Of a stretch of DNA of 64,000 nucleotides, positions 57,257 through 64,000 are shown piece by piece. Each line of letters starts with the position of its first letter. Within the stretch, counting starts at the first letter, position 1. The DNA is taken from NCBI RefSeq assembly GCF_003610805.1, contig NZ_RAPF01000009.1, forward strand, positions 1 to 64,000, given 5' to 3'. The notes below the pieces were generated by a model. The model was not told the DNA's origin and ran no database searches. It saw only the letters and a list, made by a program, of their open reading frames with translations. This DNA is from Altericroceibacterium spongiae. GTDB lineage: Bacteria; Pseudomonadota; Alphaproteobacteria; Sphingomonadales; Sphingomonadaceae. The translations under genes and the position numbers were made by a program.

Positions 57257-60042
57257 GAGGATGCAAATTGCAGACTGTTGCCGCCTTCATCCCCTTCACG
57301 ATATTCTCCGGGTTTGCCAAAATAATAGCCTTGCGCTTCTGCGCAATCCATCGCGCGCAGAAGCGCAAGCTGCTGCTCATTCTCCACCCCTTCCGCCAGA
57401 ACTGGTAAACCAAGGCTTTGCCCCAGAGCCAGAACTGCACGTATAATTGCCTGCGCATTTTCGTTGTCACAGCAATCGGCAAGAAAAGAGCGATCGATCT
57501 TGATCTTGTCGAACTCAAAAGAGTTCAATGTATCGAGGGAGGAATATCCCGTCCCAAAATCATCTATCGCCACTGACACACCCAACGCCTTTATCCGCCG
57601 CAAATTGGTTAGTGCTCGCAGCTTATCATCGATAATAGCGGTTTCGGTAATTTCCACTTCAAGTCGTGACGCTGGCAATCCTGCCTCAAGCAAAGATTCA
57701 GTAATGATTCTCGGCAAATCCATCTGGACAAGCTGTATCGGAGAGATATTGACCGCGACCTTATAGGGCTTGCTCCAGCTTGCGGCATCCCTGCAAGCCT
57801 GCCGAATAACCCATTCACCCAACGGGATAATTAGACCGTTCTGTTCCGCAGCATCGATAAACCGATCAGGCGTGACCATACCATATTCGGGATGCATCCA
57901 GCGCAACAACGCTTCGTAACCTATTGGCTCGCCTGTCGCGACACAGCATTGCACCTGATAAAGCAGCTGAAATTGCTGATCTTCCAACGCATTGAGAATA
58001 TCCGCCTGCAATACACGTCTATTGCGGACATCTTCATCCATTTCCGGCTCATAGTAGCAGCAACGGCGCAACGGCTCCTTTTTGGCGCGAGAAAGTGCCA
58101 GATCCGCATTGGAGAACAAAACTTCCGTATTTTCAGCGTCCTGCGGATAGACAGCTATGCCCACGCTGCCGGAGATAATGCCTGCTGCTCCACCGGGCAG
58201 CGTAATATTCGTTATCGCGCTTTCCAGTGACGAAGCAAAAGCATTGATATCAGAAGTGCTGACTACTCTTTTAAACACAGCGAATTCATCGCCGCTTAAC
58301 CGGGTGGTAATGACACCTTCCCCAATGGCATGCCGTATGCGCTGAGCCACCATCTGCAGCAATTCGTCGCCCACTGAATGGCCGAACTTGTCATTTACAT
58401 CTTTAAAACGGTTAAGATTAAGCATGGCAAGCACCACGTTTCCTTCGTGGCCCCGCATCTCTTCAATCTGTTGATCCAGCAATTGGCGGAAGAAGGAACG
58501 ATTCGGTAAGCCAGTCAAAGAATCGTGGCTCGACAAGTGCTTAATGCGTTTTGCTGATCGATGGCTTTCACTCACATCGTCAAAGGTACTGACCCACCCA
58601 CCATCGAGCCGTGGACGCTCCGAAATGCATAGGAAAACGCCATCCTTGCGTTCAATCGTGAAGGCACCTCCGTCAGGGCTCGCCATGAACCGATCATGTG
58701 CATCGAAAGCACGGGCGCGACGATAATCTGCCTCTTCACCGTCAAAATCAGCAAGGACCAGATCTACCAGGTCCCGGAAGGAGCGCCCAGGCGTCAGATC
58801 GTCCATGCTCAAATCGAGAATTTCGGCGGTACGGCTATTGCTAAGAACCAGTTTTCCCTTCGCATCGAACAGACACAGGCCCTGGCGCATATTTTCCAAT
58901 GCCGCATCCAGATTAGCCGACAGTTCCGAGACCTGTTCTTCAAACGATTTGCGTTCAGTAATGTCACGCGTCACCTTGGCATAGCCGCGAAGAGATCCAT
59001 CCTCTTTATAAACCGGTTCAATAGTGACATCAGCCCAGAACCAGGTTCCATCCTTGCGATAGCGCCGCCCCTGGGCATTGAACGCACCATCTCTACGTGC
59101 CCGCTCAAGGGCTATTTGGGGCCAGGAGCGCCGACGATCCTCTTCAGAAAAGAAGGTCGAGAAGTTCATACCGATGGCTTCTTTCGCGCTGTATCCCTTC
59201 AGGCGTGCGGCCCCCTTGTTCCAGGTCATGATGTTACCTGAGGGATCGAGCAGGTAGATCGCTGTGTCCTGAATACTTTGGATCAAAACACCAAATTCAC
59301 GATTGCTGTGGAACAAGCGAATTTCGTTTTGTAGCTCGATAAAAACGGCAGTGATTGTAACTCCCAGCATGATAAGAGCAGTTAATCCGACTATGCTCGC
59401 CAACTCCGTGCTGGAGAGCAACATGCCTGTTGGTGCAACATAATCTCCATCGGCCACCGTGATGGCCGCCATGCCGACGAAATGCAGTATCAAAACCGCA
59501 ACAACAAAGCTCACCGCCCCCATTGTTGAGCGGAACAGATTGTGAGGCCCTATCAACAGCGGGAAAGCCATAGTCGTAAACACTATGCCGCCAATCACAG
59601 ATGCGCCAACTAGCAATGGTTGCCAGACAATCATGTGCGCATAACTGGCTCCTGATATGCCGATATAATGCAGAAGGCACACGCCCAGGCCGGCCACAGC
59701 CCCACCGGCATAGGGGTAAATTCGTCCATTGAAGTCAAACGCCAGTTTTAGCGCAATCCAAATAGCGCCCTGACCGATCAACAGAGAAAGAACTGTAGAA
59801 AACAGGCTATATTGTACGTCGCCAGGCATCGAGTAGCCGAGCATCGCGACAAAGTGCGTAGCCCAGACACCAAAGCCGATCAAACTTGCTGCAAGCAGCA
59901 AAGTTCTATTCCGGTTATATTTATTTTCCTGACTTACAAGGAAACGGAGCATAAGCGCAGCAACACACGTTGTTGCGATACAGATAAAAGCTGCAAAGAT
60001 CACCAGCCTCATATCGTGGCTGTGTTCGAGAAACGCGACCAT
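57253..60042 (-). CDS. MHYT-PAS-GGDEF-EAL c-di-GMP signalling protein
   Basis: The 929-residue protein has a seven-segment MHYT sensor (about 1-240), PAS domains (about 245-370 with WNKGAARLKGYSA, and about 380-480), a GGDEF domain (about 485-650) with an SGDEF active site, and an EAL domain (about 665-915) with GYEALLRW. Both catalytic motifs look intact, so it may make or break c-di-GMP. MHYT domains are proposed to sense O2, CO or NO through a metal. The gene is alone, downstream (on its strand) of queA. Confidence 0.92.
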   Translation of the reverse strand: MVAFLEHSHDMRLVIFAAFICIATTCVAALMLRFLVSQENKYNRNRTLLLAASLIGFGVWATHFVAMLGYSMPGDVQYSLFSTVLSLLIGQGAIWIALKLAFDFNGRIYPYAGGAVAGLGVCLLHYIGISGASYAHMIVWQPLLVGASVIGGIVFTTMAFPLLIGPHNLFRSTMGAVSFVVAVLILHFVGMAAITVADGDYVAPTGMLLSSTELASIVGLTALIMLGVTITAVFIELQNEIRLFHSNREFGVLIQSIQDTAIYLLDPSGNIMTWNKGAARLKGYSAKEAIGMNFSTFFSEEDRRRSWPQIALERARRDGAFNAQGRRYRKDGTWFWADVTIEPVYKEDGSLRGYAKVTRDITERKSFEEQVSELSANLDAALENMRQGLCLFDAKGKLVLSNSRTAEILDLSMDDLTPGRSFRDLVDLVLADFDGEEADYRRARAFDAHDRFMASPDGGAFTIERKDGVFLCISERPRLDGGWVSTFDDVSESHRSAKRIKHLSSHDSLTGLPNRSFFRQLLDQQIEEMRGHEGNVVLAMLNLNRFKDVNDKFGHSVGDELLQMVAQRIRHAIGEGVITTRLSGDEFAVFKRVVSTSDINAFASSLESAITNITLPGGAAGIISGSVGIAVYPQDAENTEVLFSNADLALSRAKKEPLRRCCYYEPEMDEDVRNRRVLQADILNALEDQQFQLLYQVQCCVATGEPIGYEALLRWMHPEYGMVTPDRFIDAAEQNGLIIPLGEWVIRQACRDAASWSKPYKVAVNISPIQLVQMDLPRIITESLLEAGLPASRLEVEITETAIIDDKLRALTNLRRIKALGVSVAIDDFGTGYSSLDTLNSFEFDKIKIDRSFLADCCDNENAQAIIRAVLALGQSLGLPVLAEGVENEQQLALLRAMDCAEAQGYYFGKPGEYREGDEGGNSLQFASS

Positions 60043-60159
60043 GAAACATCTCTATTAACCAGACTAACCCTTTATACCGAGGGTTTGGTAAATAAATATT
60101 TTCCAAAGACGTGTTTTCTCTCAATCCATTACAGCTTCTTCCGATTGTATGTCAGTGAT

Positions 60160-61188
60160 TCAAGGCAAAAGCAGTGAAGAATCCCCATAGCTGTAAAAGC
60201 GATAACGCTCCGCGATAGCTTCTGCATAAACGGCCTGCATACGCTCCAGTCCCATCAAGGCGCTAACCAGCATAAACAATGTAGACTTCGGCAGATGAAA
60301 ATTGGTCATGAGCCCGTCAATTGCTCGGAAACGATAGCCTGGTGTGATAAAAATCGACGTGTCGCCTGAGAAAGGCTGAATCTGCCCCTCCTCATTTACT
60401 GCGCTTTCCAGAAGGCGCAGCACTGTTGTGCCGACGGCAATCAATCGCCCGCCATTCTGTTTCACCTGGTTGAGGCGACTGGCGGTTTTCTTGTCAATAC
60501 AGCCCCATTCCGCATGCATCTGATGATCCTGGGTATCATCAGCTTTAACCGGAAGAAAAGTGCCTGCGCCCACATGCAAGGTTAGCGTCTCAAGCCCGAT
60601 CCCAGCACCCTCCAAAGCGTTCAGTAAGTCCGGTGTGAAATGAAGCGCTGCAGTAGGCGCCGCTACTGCACCGTCTTTCTCGGCAAAAATGGTCTGATAA
60701 TCTTTTCGATCTGCTTCATCCGTCGGTCGCTTACCAGCAATATAAGGCGGGAGAGGCATACGGCCTGCCCGCTCTAACAGTACTTCGACGGGCTCATCGC
60801 CTTTAAAAAACAGGGTCCAGCTTCCATCTGGGAGCCGTTTTTCGGCAATTGCTGTCACGTTGGCGCCAAATCGAATCAAATCACCTTCATGTAAACGCTT
60901 GGCGTTTTTCACAAAGGCCTGCCAGCGCCGCAGATCGATCCTTTTATGCAATGTTGCCCCGATTCGGGCCTCTCCACGTAAACCTTCAAGTTGTGCAGGA
61001 ATTACGCGGGTATCGTTGAACACCAGCATATCCCCCGCCCGCAACAGTTGAGGCAAATCACGAACCTGGCGATGAACGAAGGGCTTACCTCCATCGACAT
61101 GAAAAAGACGAGCCGAATCGCGTGGCCGGGCAGGCCGTAAAGCGATACGTTCAGGAGGCAATTCAAAGTTAAATAGGTCTACGCGCAT
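60160..61188 (-). CDS. queA: S-adenosylmethionine:tRNA ribosyltransferase-isomerase
   Basis: The 342-residue enzyme makes epoxyqueuosine by moving the ribosyl part of SAM to preQ1-tRNA. It has [24 protein letters not shown]-type opening, [35 protein letters not shown] and [16 protein letters not shown]. The gene is tandem with the cyclophilin (37-base gap) and belongs to the queuosine pathway with tgt. Confidence 0.95.
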   Translation of the reverse strand: MRVDLFNFELPPERIALRPARPRDSARLFHVDGGKPFVHRQVRDLPQLLRAGDMLVFNDTRVIPAQLEGLRGEARIGATLHKRIDLRRWQAFVKNAKRLHEGDLIRFGANVTAIAEKRLPDGSWTLFFKGDEPVEVLLERAGRMPLPPYIAGKRPTDEADRKDYQTIFAEKDGAVAAPTAALHFTPDLLNALEGAGIGLETLTLHVGAGTFLPVKADDTQDHQMHAEWGCIDKKTASRLNQVKQNGGRLIAVGTTVLRLLESAVNEEGQIQPFSGDTSIFITPGYRFRAIDGLMTNFHLPKSTLFMLVSALMGLERMQAVYAEAIAERYRFYSYGDSSLLLP

Positions 61189-61225
61189 AAATTGCGCCTA
61201 GTCATGTTTAAGCTGGTTGAAAAGC

Positions 61226-61903
61226 TTATTGGCTGTCCGAATTGCTCAGCATATCAGCCGTAATGTCTTCCGCATCCGCATCGGCTGCACCTGGCATCTT
61301 CTGAGGCTTATTGTCCGACGCGATTGACGCCTGAAGAATGCGGGTCGGATTTTCCGGCGGCTCGCCGCGCGCAATCGCGTCAACACCGTCCATACCGCTA
61401 ATCACGCGCCCGAAATTGGTATAGCGGCGATCAAGCGAAAAACGCGGATAGAACACAATGAAAAACTGGCTATTTGCGCTATCTGGATCGGAAGCACGGG
61501 CCATTGAGACTGTTCCGCGGACATGCGGCATCGGATTGAATTCCGCCTTGAGATCAGGGAGGTCGGATCCGCCTTGCCCCGTCCCTGTCGGATCCCCGGT
61601 CTGCGCCATAAAGCCATCGATTACACGATGGAAAATCACGCCATCATAGAACCCGGCACGCGTAAGTTCCTTTATCCGTTTCACATGATTTGGTGCCCAG
61701 TCAGGCATCAGACGAATGGCCACGCGTGCGCCATTCGACAAATCTAGGAACAAAATATTATCGCGATCCTTTGTCAGGTCGAAATCGACCGCAATTCGCA
61801 TCTGGGGCTTTTCCGGAGACGTGTCGGAATCCTGTGCCATTACAAAGGCGGGGACGAGGCCCATCAGCACAGCAAGAAATGCTGTCAGCAGACGTTTCAA
61901 CAT
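61226..61903 (-). CDS. Peptidyl-prolyl cis-trans isomerase, cyclophilin type, exported
   Basis: The 225-residue protein has a signal peptide (about 1-23, ending VMA) and the cyclophilin core: IFHRVIDGFMAQTGDPTGTG, RGTVSMARASDPDSANSQFFI and TNFGRVISGMDGVD. A C-terminal acidic tail follows. I use ATG 61903 because it begins directly with the signal peptide; the open frame runs further upstream without support. It folds periplasmic proteins. Confidence 0.9.
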   Translation of the reverse strand: MLKRLLTAFLAVLMGLVPAFVMAQDSDTSPEKPQMRIAVDFDLTKDRDNILFLDLSNGARVAIRLMPDWAPNHVKRIKELTRAGFYDGVIFHRVIDGFMAQTGDPTGTGQGGSDLPDLKAEFNPMPHVRGTVSMARASDPDSANSQFFIVFYPRFSLDRRYTNFGRVISGMDGVDAIARGEPPENPTRILQASIASDNKPQKMPGAADADAEDITADMLSNSDSQ

Positions 61904-61982
61904 GATGCGATCAATATCCTTGAACTTATTCTGGCCGTTGCCTTTAGCGATGCACCGCTGACGGTTCAATGAACGCATTTGC

Positions 61983-62498
61983 TCAATATTCGCCCAGGCG
62001 GCCAAACTCTTCCACACGAGCAACAACCTGTTCACGCACCGCAGGGCTGACAAAAGGAGAAATTTCACCACCGAAACGGGCGATCTCCTTTACCAGTTTG
62101 GAAGCAATTGGTTGCAGGCTGACATCTGCCATCAAGAATAATGTTTCAATTCCTGAATTGAGTTGCTGATTCATACCCGCCATTTGATATTCATATTCAA
62201 AATCCGCAACAGCGCGAAGACCACGTACTATCACAGCTGCCTTCTCATGCTCTGCAAATTTCATTAGCAGAGCATTGAACCCCTTCACTTTGACATTTTC
62301 TACACCCAGCCTTGCGACTTCGGCTTCGACCATCTTCATCCGCTCTTCGGGTGCAAACATTGGATTCTTCGATGGATTTGTCGTCACGCCAATTATCAAC
62401 TCGTCAACCAGTTTCGCCCCGCGACGGATAATATCTGCGTGGCCCAGCGTGATAGGATCGAAGGTCCCAGGATAGATGCCGATGCGTGGTTCACTCAA
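61983..62498 (-). CDS. coaD: Phosphopantetheine adenylyltransferase
   Basis: The 171-residue enzyme of coenzyme A synthesis has GIYPGTFDPITLGHADII and VRGLRAVADFEYEYQMAGMN. The start overlaps the ispA stop by 4 nt (ATGA), so the genes are coupled in the order xseB-ispA-coaD. The usual length for the family is 160-170. Confidence 0.95.
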   Translation of the reverse strand: MSEPRIGIYPGTFDPITLGHADIIRRGAKLVDELIIGVTTNPSKNPMFAPEERMKMVEAEVARLGVENVKVKGFNALLMKFAEHEKAAVIVRGLRAVADFEYEYQMAGMNQQLNSGIETLFLMADVSLQPIASKLVKEIARFGGEISPFVSPAVREQVVARVEEFGRLGEY

Positions 62499-63400
62499 CG
62501 GTCTCGCTCCACCACAAAGCGCGCTACGGCCCGCAACAAATCCGCTTCCTTACCATAAGCGCTAAGATGACCGATAGCCTGTTCGATTAGCGCCTCTGCC
62601 TGTTCTCGCGCCCGGTCCGGGCCCAGAACAGATACAAAGGTCTGCTTACCTTGTTCAAAGTCCTTACGCAGAGCTTTGCCTGCTTTTTGCTCATCGCCAT
62701 CGTGATCCAGCAGATCATCAGCTATCTGAAATGCAAGCCCGATATCTCTAGCATAATTACGTAACAGAGCACGGCCTTCCCGCGGAACGCGTCCCAAAAT
62801 AGCGCCCAGTTCCACAGCTGCTCCAAGCAGGGCTCCAGTCTTCAATTGTTGCAGACGCGTAATCGTATGAAGATCGAGTTCTTCGACTTCTGCCGCCATA
62901 TCCATCATCTGCCCGCCAGCCATACCGTTATAGCCGCTTGCTATGGCAAGAGTATAAACGAGTTCGGAACGTACAAAGGGATCGGTGCTGGTTTCAGGAG
63001 CCGCAATAATTTCAAATGCCAAGGCATGGAGGGAATCCCCAGCGAGAACCGCCGTTGCTTCATCGAAAGCCTGATGAACGGTCGGCTTGCCATGCCGCAA
63101 ATCATCATCATCCATACAAGGCAAATCGTCATGGATCAGCGAATAAACATGTATCGCTTCCACTGCGCATGCTGTGCGAATAGCAGATTCGCGAGATACG
63201 CCATGCATGCTGGCGACGGCGGTTAACAACAGCGGACGCACACGCTTGCCACCGCCAATTGCAGCATAACGCATTGCTTCAATCAAGGTTCTGCGGCTGT
63301 CCTGCGGAACAGGAAGGAGAGAATCGAAGGCTGCGTCCACCTCATGCTGAACCTCCTGCAACTCCCGCGCGAGAATGTCATCTGCCAGAATGAGGCCCAT
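62495..63400 (-). CDS. ispA: Farnesyl diphosphate synthase / polyprenyl synthetase
   Basis: The 301-residue trans-prenyltransferase has [11 protein letters not shown], the first Asp-rich motif [17 protein letters not shown] and the second in [12 protein letters not shown]. It makes farnesyl diphosphate for quinones, undecaprenol and carotenoids. ATG 63400 is four bases after xseB; an alternative ATG at 63469 would overlap xseB by 65 bases. The xseB-ispA pair is typical. Confidence 0.93.
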   Translation of the reverse strand: MGLILADDILARELQEVQHEVDAAFDSLLPVPQDSRRTLIEAMRYAAIGGGKRVRPLLLTAVASMHGVSRESAIRTACAVEAIHVYSLIHDDLPCMDDDDLRHGKPTVHQAFDEATAVLAGDSLHALAFEIIAAPETSTDPFVRSELVYTLAIASGYNGMAGGQMMDMAAEVEELDLHTITRLQQLKTGALLGAAVELGAILGRVPREGRALLRNYARDIGLAFQIADDLLDHDGDEQKAGKALRKDFEQGKQTFVSVLGPDRAREQAEALIEQAIGHLSAYGKEADLLRAVARFVVERDR

Positions 63401-63404
63401 GGTG

Positions 63405-63653
63405 TCAGCCGCCGTCAAACGGCGCAGTGCCGACAGGCTTGCCATCCGAACCGGCGACAATCTTCTCAATCCGCGCCTGCGCCGTATCTAGCCGCGCCTG
63501 GCAATGTTTGCGCAGCTTTTCACCACGCTCATAAAGATCGATCGATTCGTCGAGCGGGACTTCGCCTCCCTCCAAACGCCGGACGACGTCCTCCAGAGCG
63601 CGCAGCGCATCTTCGAAACTCATTTGCGAAATATCGGCGGCCTGTTGCTCCAT
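63405..63653 (-). CDS. xseB: Exodeoxyribonuclease VII small subunit
   Basis: The 82-residue helical protein has [21 protein letters not shown] and [15 protein letters not shown], the family core. It forms exonuclease VII with XseA, encoded elsewhere. It is the first gene of the xseB-ispA-coaD run. Confidence 0.94.
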   Translation of the reverse strand: MEQQAADISQMSFEDALRALEDVVRRLEGGEVPLDESIDLYERGEKLRKHCQARLDTAQARIEKIVAGSDGKPVGTAPFDGG

Positions 63654-63784
63654 GGCTTAAGCATTGGCCGCGCAGAACGCGCCGGTCAAGCCTAGCTTTA
63701 AAGCAACGGCTTCATGCGATTTCCGGAACTGGGTGCATTCAGATGACTAGCGCTTGGGCGCCACCCTCGCTAAAGGCGCTTTCC

Positions 63785-64000
63785 ATGTCCGAGATCACAT
63801 CTGAAATTGTCGCCGCCCACGGGCTCAACAGCGAAGAATATGACCGTGTGCTCAACGCACTGGGCCGAGAACCGAACCTAGTAGAGCTGGGTATCTTTTC
63901 AGTCATGTGGTCAGAACATTGTTCTTACAAAAGTTCGCGACTGCATCTGAAGAAATTACCAACCGAGGCCCCCTGGGTGATCTGCGGCCCAGGCGAAAAT
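63785..64000 (+). CDS. purL: Phosphoribosylformylglycinamidine synthase subunit PurL (partial)
   Basis: The first 72 codons are seen before the window ends. [19 protein letters not shown] and [19 protein letters not shown] are the conserved opening of PurL. It catalyses the fourth step of purine synthesis with PurS and PurQ. ATG 63785 follows AAAGG; the gene is divergent from xseB. Confidence 0.93.
   Translation, partial: MSEITSEIVAAHGLNSEEYDRVLNALGREPNLVELGIFSVMWSEHCSYKSSRLHLKKLPTEAPWVICGPGEN

Overview
The window looks like a chromosomal segment of a sphingomonad-type alphaproteobacterium (Sphingomonadaceae or Erythrobacteraceae). The evidence is a TonB-dependent receptor, a LigE-type beta-etherase, an EcfG-type general-stress promoter, FUSC/DUF1656 efflux, and the housekeeping order yqeY-dnaG-rpoD and rpiB-glyA-nrdR-trmJ-rpsD. 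No tRNA, rRNA, CRISPR array or prophage was found. The assignment rests on gene content and remembered family features; no search was run.

Positions 1-31000 are accessory and biased toward lignin-type aromatic compounds. The left edge is the tail of an IS5-family element that truncates a TonB-dependent receptor. Next come a LigE-type glutathione-dependent beta-etherase and a short-chain dehydrogenase. A MarR-FUSC-DUF1656-HlyD-OMF operon follows, meeting head-on a second exporter operon (HlyD, double ABC ATPase, two permeases, OMF) on the minus strand. After an M61 peptidase and L-serine dehydratase lies the central system at 18.8-27 kb. It holds an AraC regulator, a two-subunit PEP-synthase-like kinase, a biotin carboxyl carrier, a biotin carboxylase, a carboxyltransferase and a HAD phosphatase. 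This composition matches what I remember of the acetovanillone (acv/hpe) and phenylphosphate synthase systems: activate an aromatic substrate by phosphorylation, carboxylate it, then remove the phosphate. A periplasmic set follows: a PQQ dehydrogenase, a secreted double-VOC protein and a cytochrome c. The first and last of these carry the same 13-nt operator-like palindrome beside their -10 regions.

Positions 31-45.8 kb are mixed metabolism: ferredoxin-NADP reductase, an MFS exporter, an SDR, a flavin reductase, ribH, an aldo/keto reductase whose start is obscure, and enolase. A stress-type envelope cluster behind a good EcfG promoter follows, then a decayed GNAT acetyltransferase, greA and carAB.

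Positions 45.9-64 kb are core housekeeping: yqeY-dnaG-rpoD (macromolecular synthesis), rpiB-glyA behind a structured leader with two competing hairpins, nrdR, trmJ, rpsD, tgt and queA (queuosine), a MHYT-PAS-GGDEF-EAL protein, a cyclophilin, coaD, ispA and xseB. The start of purL runs off the right edge.
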